From: Pseudomonas chlororaphis
GTDB taxonomy: Bacteria > Pseudomonadota > Gammaproteobacteria > Pseudomonadales > Pseudomonadaceae
Direction: 5' to 3'
Assembly (NCBI RefSeq): GCF_001921865.1
Contig: NZ_MSCT01000008.1
Location: 527,208-591,207, forward strand
Length of the DNA: 64,000 bases
The translations under genes and the position numbers were made by a program. Shown here piece by piece: positions 9,080 to 20,446 of the stretch. The first letter of the stretch is position 1. Each line of letters starts with the position of its first letter. The notes below the pieces were generated by a model. It did no database searches. It was not told where the DNA came from and saw only the letters and a program-made list of their open reading frames with translations.

Positions 9080-9502
9080 TCAAGGTTCCTCGGTGTCGAG
9101 GTCGAGGGTCAGGTAGAAATAGTCGATATCCGCCCAGGCGTCGCGGCGATCGACCAGGGTCTGCGCCGAACCCATGGACACCCGATAGCCCAGCTGGCTG
9201 CGCGGGTCGCGGTAGAAACCCGGCGGCGCCTCCCAGATGCAGCAGGAGCGCCGCAGGGGCGGCATCTGGAACTGCTGGGCGAGATAGGTTTCGGCGGCTT
9301 GGGCATCGCGTCCCGCCAGGCGATAGGTGGCGCGCAGCGGTCGGGTCTGCAGTTCGGGTTCCGCGTGGCATTCGAGAAACTCGATGAAGGCCGGTTTGTG
9401 GCCGATCCGGGCCAGGAAGTCACCGCAGGCCGGAGCGGCCAAGAGGCTGGATGCCCATAGCAACAACGCAGGGCTGAGCAGGATCGAGAAGCATCTGTTC
9501 AA
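9080..9502 (-). CDS. Small exported protein, DUF4952-like
   Basis: 140 residues from a TTG at 9502 with an AGAAGG ribosome site nine bases upstream. A signal peptide is visible (FSILLSPALLLWASSLLAAP) and the mature protein begins near ACGDFLARIGHKP. It resembles the DUF4952 family of Pseudomonas periplasmic proteins of unknown role; this assignment is from memory of the family pattern. The longer open frame starting at 9625 overlaps the preceding gene and encodes an arginine-rich tail unlikely to be translated. It lies 91 nt after a small membrane protein gene and could share its transcript. Confidence 0.65.
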   Translation of the reverse strand: MNRCFSILLSPALLLWASSLLAAPACGDFLARIGHKPAFIEFLECHAEPELQTRPLRATYRLAGRDAQAAETYLAQQFQMPPLRRSCCIWEAPPGFYRDPRSQLGYRVSMGSAQTLVDRRDAWADIDYFYLTLDLDTEEP

Positions 9503-9593
9503 GTGACGACGCCTTCTTGGCCGTCCGTCCCTGGCTGGCCAACGTTCCCATGGGATCGTGCGGCAACAATTCCCATCTGGCGAATCTCGACTC

Positions 9594-10016
9594 TCATACG
9601 GGCCTTTCCTCGTAGTCGCCATCACGATCCTTGAGCTGACGGCAATGCATCCAGTGAGTCAGCAGGGCGACCAATGCACTGTCCAGCAGCCAGAGCGGCA
9701 TCAGCAAGCGCAGGCCCGGATGAAGGCAGAGCAGGCCAGCGATCGCCAGCCCCAGCAGCAGGCTGCTGAACCAGTTGGCGCGACCTTTGCTGCTGAGCAG
9801 GGCGTACAGCGGGGTAAAAACCAGCGCCATGGGCAGAAAGCCGAACAGCGCGCCGCCGGCGACGAACAGGGCGAATGTCCCCAGGGCACTCCAGAACCCT
9901 TGCCACAGGTTGTCGGCGAAGCACGCGGCGAATACCGCGAAGACAAATCCCTGCAAGGCAACGACCGTGCGGAAGCTGCCGTAGGCAAGGCGAAAGGTGT
10001 ATCCAAAAGGGTTCAT
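9594..10016 (-). CDS. Small membrane protein of unknown function
   Basis: 140 residues with about four hydrophobic segments (for example VVALQGFVFAVFAACFA, TFALFVAGGALFGFLPMALVF and SLLLGLAIAGLLCL). The start ATG at 10016 has GGGAAG nine bases upstream. No enzymatic motif or named family is recognised. It probably sits in the inner membrane. It precedes the DUF4952-like gene on the same strand. Confidence 0.7.
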   Translation of the reverse strand: MNPFGYTFRLAYGSFRTVVALQGFVFAVFAACFADNLWQGFWSALGTFALFVAGGALFGFLPMALVFTPLYALLSSKGRANWFSSLLLGLAIAGLLCLHPGLRLLMPLWLLDSALVALLTHWMHCRQLKDRDGDYEERPV

Positions 10017-10164
10017 GCAATCGCTTCCCTGCGCTGATCGGGGGCGTTGCCTGTGGGGTTGCCCTGAAGCGGGGATTCTATCAGCGGTTTTTTGGAAGGC
10101 CAGGGACGAAGGGGGGTGTTAGCGGATACCGTGAGTTTATGAGGGAAAGACAAGGCTTGAAAAG

Positions 10165-10172
10165 TGTATACA
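10165..10172. promoter_or_regulatory. TGTATACA palindrome, candidate operator of the purine permease gene
   Basis: A perfect 8-bp palindrome about 70 nt upstream of the permease start, followed by repeated CATGTGGACATTTG sequence. Dyads of this TGTATACA type are used by some GntR-family repressors of purine catabolism in proteobacteria. The regulator is not in the window. Confidence 0.35.
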
Positions 10173-10243
10173 AACATGTGGACATTTGTCTTTGCTGTTG
10201 AATACAGTGTGCCCATAACAAAAACCAGGGAACCCCCCCAACC

Positions 10244-11782
10244 ATGAAAACGCCCTCTGTTTCAACGCAACGACCCGAAGATGAAAACCTGGGTCTTGGC
10301 GCGAATATGGCTTACGGCCTGCAACATGTTCTGACCATGTACGGCGGTATCGTCGCGGTGCCGTTGATTGTCGGCCAGGCGGCTGGCCTGGCACCGGCGG
10401 ACATCGGTCTGTTGATCGCAGCGTCGTTGTTCGCCGGCGGCCTGGCAACGCTGTTGCAAACCCTCGGCCTGCCGTTTTTCGGTTGTCAGCTGCCGCTGGT
10501 CCAGGGCGTGTCCTTTTCGGGCGTGGCGACCATGGTGGCGATCGTCAGCAGCGGCGGTGAAGGGGGCTTCCAGTCGATTCTTGGGGCGGTGATCGCCGCG
10601 TCATTGATCGGTTTGCTGATTACTCCGGTGTTCTCGCGCATCACCAAGTTCTTTCCGCCGCTGGTCACGGGCATCGTGATCACGACCATCGGCCTGACGC
10701 TGATGCCAGTGGCCGCGCGCTGGGCCATGGGCGGCAACAGCCATGCGGAAAACTTCGGCAGCATGGCCAATATCGGCCTGGCGGCGATCACCCTGGTGCT
10801 GGTGCTGCTGCTGAGCAAGATCGGCAGCGCGACCATCTCCCGTCTGTCGATCCTGCTGGCCATGGTAGTCGGTACGATCATCGCGGTGTTCCTGGGCATG
10901 GCTGACTTCTCCATGGTCACCCAGGGGCCGATGTTCGGTTTCCCGACACCGTTTCACTTCGGCATGCCGACCTTCCATTTCGCCGCCATCCTGTCGATGT
11001 GCATTGTGGTCATGGTGACCCTGGTGGAAACCTCGGCCGACATTCTCGCGGTGGGCGAGATCATCGACACCAAGGTCGACTCCAAGCGCCTGGGCAACGG
11101 CCTGCGCGCCGACATGCTGTCGAGCATGATCGCGCCGATCTTCGGCTCCTTCACCCAGAGCGCCTTCGCCCAGAACGTCGGGTTGGTGGCGGTCACCGGG
11201 ATCAAGAGCCGCTACGTGGTGGCCACTGGCGGGGTGTTCCTGGTGATCCTCGGCCTGCTGCCGTTCATGGGCCGGGTGATTGCCGCGGTACCGACCTCGG
11301 TGCTCGGCGGCGCCGGTATCGTGCTGTTCGGCACCGTGGCGGCCAGCGGGATCCGTACCTTGTCCAAGGTCGACTACCGCAACAACGTCAACCTGATCAT
11401 CGTTGCCACATCCATCGGCTTCGGCATGATTCCCATCGCCGCGCCGACCTTCTACGACCATTTCCCGAGCTGGTTCGCGACGATTTTCCATTCCGGCATC
11501 AGCTCGTCGGCGATCATGGCCATCGTGCTGAACCTGACCTTCAACCACTTCACCCTGGGCAACTCGGACCAGCAGTCGGTGTTCGCCGTGGCCTCCGAGC
11601 GGACCCTGCGCTTCCAGGACCTGGCGGCACTGCGTGAAGGCGACTACTTCAGCGGCGGCAAGCTGCACGATGCGGAAGGCAACGAGATTCCGGTGCTGGA
11701 TACGTCTCATGGTGAGCACTCGTCAGCTGTCCATCAGGCGTCGTCCCATGCCACGGGCGCCGTCGAGACCAGCAAGGTCTAG
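10244..11782 (+). CDS. NCS2-family purine (xanthine/uric acid) permease
   Basis: 512 residues with about 12-14 hydrophobic segments, the size of bacterial NCS2 nucleobase:cation symporters. The NCS2 signature QNVGLVAVTG is present (near residue 310), as are the conserved YGLQHVLTMYGG at the N-terminus and VETSADILAVGE in the middle. The protein should import a purine such as xanthine or uric acid with protons across the inner membrane. The C-terminus has a long hydrophilic histidine-containing tail (HDAEGNEIPVLDTSHGEHSS) typical of the Pseudomonas members. AGGGAA precedes the start. No purine catabolic enzyme is adjacent, so the substrate is inferred from family only. Confidence 0.88.
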   Translation: MKTPSVSTQRPEDENLGLGANMAYGLQHVLTMYGGIVAVPLIVGQAAGLAPADIGLLIAASLFAGGLATLLQTLGLPFFGCQLPLVQGVSFSGVATMVAIVSSGGEGGFQSILGAVIAASLIGLLITPVFSRITKFFPPLVTGIVITTIGLTLMPVAARWAMGGNSHAENFGSMANIGLAAITLVLVLLLSKIGSATISRLSILLAMVVGTIIAVFLGMADFSMVTQGPMFGFPTPFHFGMPTFHFAAILSMCIVVMVTLVETSADILAVGEIIDTKVDSKRLGNGLRADMLSSMIAPIFGSFTQSAFAQNVGLVAVTGIKSRYVVATGGVFLVILGLLPFMGRVIAAVPTSVLGGAGIVLFGTVAASGIRTLSKVDYRNNVNLIIVATSIGFGMIPIAAPTFYDHFPSWFATIFHSGISSSAIMAIVLNLTFNHFTLGNSDQQSVFAVASERTLRFQDLAALREGDYFSGGKLHDAEGNEIPVLDTSHGEHSSAVHQASSHATGAVETSKV

Positions 11783-11799
11783 GTCCGGCTGAGCGAGCC

Positions 11800-11830
11800 G
11801 CCAACCTGGACGCGATGCGCCCAGGTTGGC
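11800..11830. terminator. Hairpin between convergent permease and MFS genes
   Basis: A perfect 10-bp stem (GCCAACCTGG paired with CCAGGTTGGC) with an 11-nt loop, followed by only a few T (GTTTA). It lies between two converging stop codons and likely terminates the permease transcript. Confidence 0.6.
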
Positions 11831-11832
11831 GT

Positions 11833-12990
11833 TTAGTCCGTGACCTTGTCTGGCAGCCCTTGGCGCACCAGCGACAAGGCAAACAGCACGACCACGGCAG
11901 CGGCCGCCGACAGCGTCAAGGGCAGGCCGTGGGCGCCGCCGCTCATGGCCGCGCCGCTGAGCAGTGGTCCCAGCAGGCTACCCATCCCCCACAACAACCC
12001 CGCGCTGGCGTTGGCCGTGACCAGGTCGGGTCCGCTGAACTCCTGACCGATCAGGATGATCGCCAGGGTGTATACCCCGCCGGCCGCCGCGCCGAGTAGC
12101 ACCAGGCTGGGCCAGAGCAGTGTCGGGTGGTCCATCAGCAGCGGCAGCCCCAGGCCGATCACCAACGACACCGCGCCACAGCCCAGGTAGATGGCCGCGC
12201 GCCCGGCCTTGTCCGACAGCCAGCCCAAGGGGAACTGGAACGCCGCGTCTCCCAGCAGAATGATGCTGACCATCAGCGCCGAGAGTTTGATGGCGTAGCC
12301 ATGGCTCGCGGCGTAGACCGGAAACAGCGAGAGAATCACTGTGTCGAAGAAGGCGAAGAACAGGATGCCCGCGCACAACGCCGGCGCCACGCGGATAAAG
12401 CCCAGGACTGAAAAACTCTTGCTGTCGGCGTGCGCGGCAACGGGGCGCTGTCGCGGCAGGGTCAACCAGACGACGGCAATCGCCAGCAGATAGCCTGCGC
12501 TGACAATGGCGATCACCGCCGGCCCTTCGGTGCCGAGCAGGGCTACCAGGCCGGGCCCGATCAATTGGAATACCGTGAAGCAGGTGGTGTAGACCGCGAT
12601 GACCCGCCCGCGCATGGCATCGGTGGCCATCTCGTTGACCCAGGTTTCCCCCAGAATGATGATCAGCCCGGCGCCGAACCCCATGACGATCCGTGCCAAC
12701 CCCAGGCCGGTCAAGCCGATATCGGGCATTTCCAAGGCGGCGATGCTCAGGGCGCACAGGCTGAAACACAGCAGGTAGATCTGTCGGCGGCTGAGTTTCT
12801 GGCACAACCCGTTCACCACAAAGGCCGAAAGCATCATGCCCGCGGCGGGCAGCGCCGACATGATGCCGATCTGTGTATTCGAAGCACCGGCCTGATAGAG
12901 GCGCAAGGCAATGACCGGCACGGTGGAGCCGATGCTCAGGCCGACAATCGAGATGCCGAGGATCAGCGCGGCCAACAGGGTTTTGTTCAT
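11833..12990 (-). CDS. MFS transporter (probable exporter)
   Basis: 385 residues with about 12 hydrophobic segments. The pattern is that of the major facilitator superfamily: the family-typical charged loop after TM2 is replaced by LCQKLSRRQIYLL, and a second half begins near FIRVAPALCAGILFFAFFD with the loop LGWLSDKAGRAAIYL after TM8. The start at 12990 (MNKTLLAALILG) puts the first membrane segment at the N-terminus; the frame extends upstream without a membrane-like sequence. Substrate unknown; small-molecule efflux is the most common role for such YcaD-like proteins. No regulator is adjacent. Confidence 0.85.
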   Translation of the reverse strand: MNKTLLAALILGISIVGLSIGSTVPVIALRLYQAGASNTQIGIMSALPAAGMMLSAFVVNGLCQKLSRRQIYLLCFSLCALSIAALEMPDIGLTGLGLARIVMGFGAGLIIILGETWVNEMATDAMRGRVIAVYTTCFTVFQLIGPGLVALLGTEGPAVIAIVSAGYLLAIAVVWLTLPRQRPVAAHADSKSFSVLGFIRVAPALCAGILFFAFFDTVILSLFPVYAASHGYAIKLSALMVSIILLGDAAFQFPLGWLSDKAGRAAIYLGCGAVSLVIGLGLPLLMDHPTLLWPSLVLLGAAAGGVYTLAIILIGQEFSGPDLVTANASAGLLWGMGSLLGPLLSGAAMSGGAHGLPLTLSAAAAVVVLFALSLVRQGLPDKVTD

Positions 12991-13554
12991 GGATGGCACC
13001 TGCGCCCGACGGATCGGGCGCTCAAGACGATTTGCTGGGGTGCGGCGCTTTTGCGTGGGCAGGGCTCGGGCCCGGCTTATGCGGGCATGGGCCGAGTCGA
13101 GGCGTCTGCGGCGCAAAGCCTTTGGCGGCCCGATGCCCGGCAGATGGAGGCCGGTGTTGCATCAGGTCCGCGCCGGGTTCAGGCGCAACGAGTGGGGTCA
13201 GGCGTGGGGCGAGAAGGTGAAGGCGAACAGCACGCTGCGGCGACGACGATTGATCGCGCAGTCGGATTGCGCCACCGCGAGGAGCTGCGATGGGCTTATC
13301 GAGAGAAAGGAGTGAGCGGTGTGCGCAGGGAAAAACATGAGTCGGGACGGCTGGCGTGAGAAAGCGCACAGCCTACTGCAGGCACTGGCGTCAGGCAATC
13401 GGATCGCAGCAGGCGTTTGTGGTGGACGAAAACGCGCATCCGCATGCCAATCTGGCATGCGTTGAAGCAATTCTGGGGGAGGGTGACGCGAAACCGATTC
13501 GCCGCGGGAGCAGGGTGCTCCTGGAAATGTTGCTGGCCAATCAGTGTAGAAAGA
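12991..13554. other. Intergenic region without supported gene
   Basis: About 560 bases between the MFS start and tRNA-Asn. It has several overlapping frames on both strands (for example 13198-13563 minus), all rich in Arg, Pro and Ser without motifs, so they look like GC-rich noise. No terminator or RNA gene was identified. Confidence 0.5.
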
Positions 13555-13630
<76 letters not shown>

Positions 13631-13732
13631 ATGCGGCGTATCTTACTGATTAAGAAGGAGAAGTCAAGCAGTGAAAGCAAATTTTCGCTGGCTTGAGCGC
13701 CAGCGTTCGAGTGAATGGGCCGCTTGGCGCAC

Positions 13733-13927
13733 TCAGCCGCCGAAGGTAAAGGTGCCCAGCATGAACTTCGCCGCCAGCGAGGTAGCCGCCAGTTGCACCA
13801 GCCACAGGGCCAGGCCGCCGAGAAACACCCCGAGGGCAATTTGCAGGACCAGGTTCTTTTCGCGTTTCTGCGGGCGGGGAAAGTGCTCCAGTTCGTCGCG
13901 GTCGGCGCGCAAGTCGTCGTGTCTCAT
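13733..13927 (-). CDS. Small single-membrane-segment protein
   Basis: 64 residues from the ATG at 13927. The N-terminus is charged (MRHDDLRADRDELEHF), followed by RPQKREK and one membrane segment (LVLQIALGVFLGGLALWLVQ). Proteins of this shape occur widely in Pseudomonas near this tRNA-Asn/aminotransferase locus as hypothetical proteins. Longer upstream starts add a non-conserved tail. The ribosome site is weak. Function unknown; it probably sits in the inner membrane with its N-terminus in the cytoplasm. Confidence 0.65.
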   Translation of the reverse strand: MRHDDLRADRDELEHFPRPQKREKNLVLQIALGVFLGGLALWLVQLAATSLAAKFMLGTFTFGG

Positions 13928-14022
13928 GGGAAGTTCTCGATAGGGAAGGCTGAGTCCAGTGTAGGAGCGAGCGGGCTCTCGATAAAGTCCGTCCCGACAC
14001 TGGGATTTCAAAGGCGAAGCAC

Positions 14023-14055
14023 AAAAAAGGGGGAAGCCTGCAGGCTTCCCCCTTT
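14023..14055 (-). terminator. Strong terminator of the aminotransferase gene
   Basis: A perfect 12-bp palindrome (14029-14052) with CCCCC/GGGGG base pairs, followed on the minus strand by TTTTTT. It is 20 nt past the aminotransferase stop. Confidence 0.9.
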
Positions 14056-14072
14056 CATTCACCGCGTGGGCT

Positions 14073-15269
14073 TCAGATCACCTGGATGATGGCCTTGGTC
14101 ACAACATCGATGTTGTTCTGGTTCAGCGCGGCCACGCAGATACGGCCGGTGTCCAGGGCGTAGATGCCGAACTCGTTGCGCAGGCGCGTCACTTGTTCAA
14201 CGGTCAGGCCGGAGTAGGAGAACATGCCGCGCTGGCGGGCGACGAAACTGAAGTCGTGCTGTGGCGCGCCCTTGGCCAGCAGGTCGACCATCTGCAGGCG
14301 CATGCCGCGGATACGCAGGCGCATTTCGGCCAGCTCGGCCTCCCACTGTGCACGCAGTTCCGGGCTGTTCAGCACGGCGGCGACGATGCTGGCGCCGTGG
14401 GTCGGCGGGTTGGAGTAGTTGGTGCGGATCACGCGTTTGACTTGCGACAGCACGCGCGCGCTTTCTTCTTTCGATTCGCTGACGATCGACAGGGCGCCCA
14501 CGCGCTCGCCGTACAGCGAGAACGACTTGGAGAACGAGCTGGAAACGAAGAAAGTCAGGCCCGACTCGGCGAACAGGCGCACGGCGGCGGCGTCTTCGGC
14601 GATGCCGTCGCCGAAGCCCTGGTAGGCCATGTCGAGGAACGGTACGAGATTTTTCGCCTTGATCACCTGCAGGACGTTGTTCCAGTCCTCAGGGCTCAGG
14701 TCGACACCGGTCGGGTTGTGGCAGCAGGCGTGCAGCACCACGATCGACCGGGCTGGCAAGGCATTCAGGTCTTCCAGCAGGCCGGCGCGGTTCACGTCGT
14801 GGGTGGCGGCGTCGTAGTAGCGGTAGTTCTGCACCGGGAAACCGGTGGTTTCGAACAGCGCGCGGTGGTTTTCCCAGCTTGGATCGCTGATGGCCACGAC
14901 GGCATCAGGCAGCAGTTGCTTGAGGAAGTCGGCGCCGATCTTCAGTGCGCCGGTACCGCCCACGGCCTGGGTGGTGACCACGCGGCCGGCGGCCAGCAAT
15001 GGCGAGTCGTTGCCGAACAACAGCTTCTGCACGGCCTGGTCGTAGGCGGCGATACCGTCGATCGGCAGGTAGCCACGGGAGGCATGTTGAGCGGCGCGAA
15101 TCGTCTCGGCTTCGACAACGGCGCGCAGGAGTGGAATTCGCCCCTCCTCGTTGCAATAAACACCGACCCCCAGGTTGACCTTGTTGGTACGGGTATCGGC
15201 GTTGAATGCTTCGTTGAGGCCCAGGATTGGATCGCGTGGTGCCATTTCGACAGCGGAGAACAGGCTCAT
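14073..15269 (-). CDS. tyrB: Aromatic amino acid / aspartate aminotransferase
   Basis: 398 residues, the typical length of class I alpha aminotransferases. Visible features: the substrate-arm region NLGVGVYCNEEGRIP, HACCHNPTGVDLS in the cofactor domain, the PLP lysine in SSSFSKSFSLYGERVG, and the C-terminal arginine in IYALDTGRICVAALN. The enzyme exchanges amino groups between aromatic amino acids or aspartate and 2-oxoglutarate in the cytoplasm. In P. aeruginosa the homologue is also next to uvrB on the opposite strand. Aspartate and tyrosine aminotransferases of this subfamily cannot be separated by eye, so the gene symbol is tentative. Confidence 0.9.
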   Translation of the reverse strand: MSLFSAVEMAPRDPILGLNEAFNADTRTNKVNLGVGVYCNEEGRIPLLRAVVEAETIRAAQHASRGYLPIDGIAAYDQAVQKLLFGNDSPLLAAGRVVTTQAVGGTGALKIGADFLKQLLPDAVVAISDPSWENHRALFETTGFPVQNYRYYDAATHDVNRAGLLEDLNALPARSIVVLHACCHNPTGVDLSPEDWNNVLQVIKAKNLVPFLDMAYQGFGDGIAEDAAAVRLFAESGLTFFVSSSFSKSFSLYGERVGALSIVSESKEESARVLSQVKRVIRTNYSNPPTHGASIVAAVLNSPELRAQWEAELAEMRLRIRGMRLQMVDLLAKGAPQHDFSFVARQRGMFSYSGLTVEQVTRLRNEFGIYALDTGRICVAALNQNNIDVVTKAIIQVI

Positions 15270-15604
15270 TATTGCGGCGGCTCTGAATGGAGTGTGGAGG
15301 GACGTGTAGCGCTCCAGCCGAATGCACTAGAGCGGTGCACAAACGGGGAGCTAGTATAGAGGCCATCACTGTGCGCGGCGACAGGGGAAGAGGCTTTTCC
15401 GGCAAGTTTTTCGGTTTATTTTTCGACCGTTAGTCTTATTGCAACGTCAAAGTCTTAGAGGGGGTTAAGACCTTTACCTTGAAAGCTGTGGAATTTGCCT
15501 CCACATCTAGCGCATTCCAGTATTTTCCTAGCGACACTCGTCGTTTGCGGTCTTTCTCGTTCCTGTGCGACAGCCTCGTGCCGGAGTGAATCCAGAGGTA
15601 CGTT

Positions 15605-17620
<2,016 letters not shown>

Positions 17621-17623
17621 CCG

Positions 17624-19174
17624 TCAGTGGGTTTCGCCGGCCTTGATCCCGGCCGGCAGCGCCTTGGTCAGCAGAATCGCCAGCATGCTGATGCCCAGCG
17701 CGATTCCGACAAAATGAAAGGCATCGTTGTAGGCCATGATCAGCGCCTGCTGGTGGGTGATTTCGCTGAGTTTGCCGAGGGCGGCGGTGTCGCTGCCGAA
17801 CTTCTCGGCCAGGTTCGCCAGGCGTTCGGCCACTTGCGGATTGCTCGGCACGATGGATTCGCGCAGGTAGTCGAAGTAGGTCTTGGTCCGTGCGTCCAGC
17901 AGCGTCGCCAGCAGGGCGATGCCGATCGCGCCGCCGAGGTTGCGCAGGATGTTGAACAGGCTGGAGGCCGAGCCGGCGTCCTGGGGCAGGATGTAGGCGG
18001 TGGCGATCAGCGAGATGGTGACCATGATCAGCGGTTGCCCGAGGGCGCGGATGATCTGGATCTGATTGAACTGCGGCCCGGCGAAATCCGGGTTGAGCAC
18101 CCCCGACGAAAAGCTCGCCAGCCCGAACAGCCCAAAGCCCAGGGTGCACAGCCATTTGGGTGAGACGAACTGCATCAGTTTCGGCACCAGCGGAATCAGG
18201 AACAGCTGCGGTACGCCCATCCACATGATCACTTCGCCGATCTGCAAGGCGTTGTAGTTCTGGATCTGCGCCAGGTACAGCGGCAGCAGATAGATGGAGC
18301 CATACAGCCCGACGCCCATCCCCAGGCTGGAAATGCTCGACAGGCCGAAGTTGCGGTTGCGCAGGATACCCAGGTTGATCAGCGGATTGGGCTTGGACAC
18401 CTGGACGATGACAAAGGTGATCAGGCTCAGCAGGGCGATGCTGCCCAGGCTGACGATCAGGTTCGATTCCAGCCAGTCCTTGCGGTGGCCTTCTTCAAGA
18501 AACACCTGCAGGCAGCCCAGGCCGATACCCAGGGTGAGAATCCCGGTGTAATCGGTGCTTTTCAGCAGCTCCCAATGCGCCTCCTTCTTCTCCAGGCCAT
18601 AGAGCAGGCCGGCGATCATGATCAGGCCGGGCGGAATGTTGATGTAGAAGATGTATTCCCAGCCCCAGTTCTCGGTGAGCCAGCCGCCCAGGGTCGGGCC
18701 GATGGAGGGGGCGAAGGTCGCGGTCATGGCGAACATGGCCATGCCCTTGGCGCGATGGTGCTCGGGCAGTTTGATCAGGGTCAGGGTGAACGCCAGGGGG
18801 ATCAGCGCGCCGCCGGTAAAGCCTTGCAGGGCACGGAACACGATCATGCTTTCCAGGCTCCAGGCCATGGAGCAGAGCAGGGAGGCAATCAGGAAGCCCG
18901 CCGAGACCCAGACCGCCAGGCGCCGGGCCGACAACAGCTGCACCAACCAGGCGGTAAGGGGAATCATGATGATCTCCGCCACCAGATAGGAGGTGGAAAT
19001 CCACGAGCCTTCCTCGAGGGTCGCCGATAGCGCGCCCTGGATATCCTTGAGCGAGGAGTTGGTGATCTGGATGTCGAGCACCGCCATGAAGGCGCCCAGC
19101 ATCACGCTCATCACCGCGATCCAGTCGCGCCGGGTGGGCTCGCCCACCGGACGCAGCAGTTGATCACCGGCCAT
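17624..19174 (-). CDS. emrB: EmrB/QacA-type MFS multidrug transporter (DHA2)
   Basis: 516 residues with about 14 hydrophobic segments, as in DHA2 drug:proton antiporters. The family pattern is clear: MLGAFMAVLDIQITNSSLKD in TM1 and IGPTLGGWLTENWGWEYIF in TM5. It overlaps the upstream HlyD-family gene by 11 nt, so the two are translationally coupled. The pair should form the inner-membrane and periplasmic parts of a tripartite efflux pump; the outer-membrane TolC-like partner must be encoded elsewhere. It converges with uvrB, 3 nt apart. The substrate is unknown. Confidence 0.92.
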   Translation of the reverse strand: MAGDQLLRPVGEPTRRDWIAVMSVMLGAFMAVLDIQITNSSLKDIQGALSATLEEGSWISTSYLVAEIIMIPLTAWLVQLLSARRLAVWVSAGFLIASLLCSMAWSLESMIVFRALQGFTGGALIPLAFTLTLIKLPEHHRAKGMAMFAMTATFAPSIGPTLGGWLTENWGWEYIFYINIPPGLIMIAGLLYGLEKKEAHWELLKSTDYTGILTLGIGLGCLQVFLEEGHRKDWLESNLIVSLGSIALLSLITFVIVQVSKPNPLINLGILRNRNFGLSSISSLGMGVGLYGSIYLLPLYLAQIQNYNALQIGEVIMWMGVPQLFLIPLVPKLMQFVSPKWLCTLGFGLFGLASFSSGVLNPDFAGPQFNQIQIIRALGQPLIMVTISLIATAYILPQDAGSASSLFNILRNLGGAIGIALLATLLDARTKTYFDYLRESIVPSNPQVAERLANLAEKFGSDTAALGKLSEITHQQALIMAYNDAFHFVGIALGISMLAILLTKALPAGIKAGETH

Positions 19175-20210
19175 CGGCAGGGTCTTTGATGTTCACTTTG
19201 ACGGTCACCGACATGCCCGGACGGATCTTGCCGCGTAGCGGATTGTCGGCGGCAAAGGTCAGTTTCACCGGAATCCGCTGTACCACCTTGGTGAAGTTGC
19301 CGGTGGCGTTGTCCGGCGGCAGCAGGCTGAACTGCGCGCCCGAGGCGGCGAACAGACTGTCGACACGGGCTTCGATCGGCGTGTCGTCATAGGCGTCGAA
19401 CCGCAGTTCGGCTTTCTGCCCCGGTTGCATATGGCCGATCTGGGTTTCCTTGAAGTTGGCCTGAACCCAGATGTCCTGATCCGGCACGATCGACAGCAGG
19501 TAGGCCCCGGCCTGCACGTACTGGCCATTGCGCGCGGCACGTTGGCCGATCAGCCCGCTGATGGGGGCGTGGATTTCGCTACGGGTCAGGTTCAGTTCGG
19601 CCTGGGCCAGGTCGGTGCGGGCATTGGCGATCTGCGCGTCGAGACGCTTGATCTCGGCGCTCAGGGCGTTGACCTGCTGGCGCTGGCCCTGCAGGTCGGC
19701 CTGGGCCTTGGCCACTTGCGAGCGGGCGATATGGTTGTCGGCGGACAAGGTGGTGACCCGTTCTTCGGAGACATAGCCCGGCTTGCGCAGGGTTTGCGCG
19801 CGGGACAGATCGATCTGCGAGCGCCCGAGGCTGGCCTGGCTGGAAGCCACCTGGGCTTCGCCAGCCGCGATCAGGCTGGCCTGTTGCGTGAGTTTGCTCT
19901 GCGCTTGCAGGCGTTCGGCTTCGCGGGTGGCCAGGGCGGCATTGGCGCGATCCACGGCGAGGTGGAAATCGTCGCCCTCGAGGCGGATCAGTAATTGGCC
20001 TTTTTCGACGTGCTGGTTGTCCTGTACCAGCACCTCGTCGATGCGTGCCCCAAGCTGGCTGGAGATCCGCGTGATTTCACCCTGGACGTAGGCGTTATCG
20101 GTGCTTTCGTAAAAACGCCCGTGGAAAAACCACTGCGCGAGAAAGCCGAGGGCGATCAGCAGGACCAGGAGCAGGAAGATGAACAGACGACGCTTGAGTT
20201 GAGCTGGCAT
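19164..20210 (-). CDS. emrA: HlyD-family membrane fusion protein (EmrA-like)
   Basis: 348 residues. An N-terminal membrane anchor (LFIFLLLVLLIALGFLAQWFF) is followed by the lipoyl half-motif (YVQGEITRISSQLGARIDEV), a long coiled coil (about 80-200, rich in A, Q, L and E) and the second lipoyl/beta-barrel part (HAPISGLIGQRAARNGQYV). This is the standard periplasmic adaptor of EmrAB pumps. It is the first gene of the emrAB pair, divergent from gltX across 236 nt. No MarR- or TetR-type repressor is adjacent on this side. Confidence 0.92.
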   Translation of the reverse strand: MPAQLKRRLFIFLLLVLLIALGFLAQWFFHGRFYESTDNAYVQGEITRISSQLGARIDEVLVQDNQHVEKGQLLIRLEGDDFHLAVDRANAALATREAERLQAQSKLTQQASLIAAGEAQVASSQASLGRSQIDLSRAQTLRKPGYVSEERVTTLSADNHIARSQVAKAQADLQGQRQQVNALSAEIKRLDAQIANARTDLAQAELNLTRSEIHAPISGLIGQRAARNGQYVQAGAYLLSIVPDQDIWVQANFKETQIGHMQPGQKAELRFDAYDDTPIEARVDSLFAASGAQFSLLPPDNATGNFTKVVQRIPVKLTFAADNPLRGKIRPGMSVTVKVNIKDPADGR

Positions 20211-20446
20211 GGGGTGGGCAGGCTACGGTCAGGAAATGTAAGAAAATTTGTCAGTGGGTGAATCTGGCATATGGTCGACCAGCGGTAAATGCCATCGATG
20301 GATAATCGGCAACTCGGCGGCCGGGACGGCTCCGGTAGTCTCAACCTTGGCTTAAATGCCCTGCTCACTGGAGCGGGGCCGGTATCGCCTGTTACCATTC
20401 GCCTCTTGTTTGATCTTCGCTTTTCATATTCTTTCCGAGACATGCC

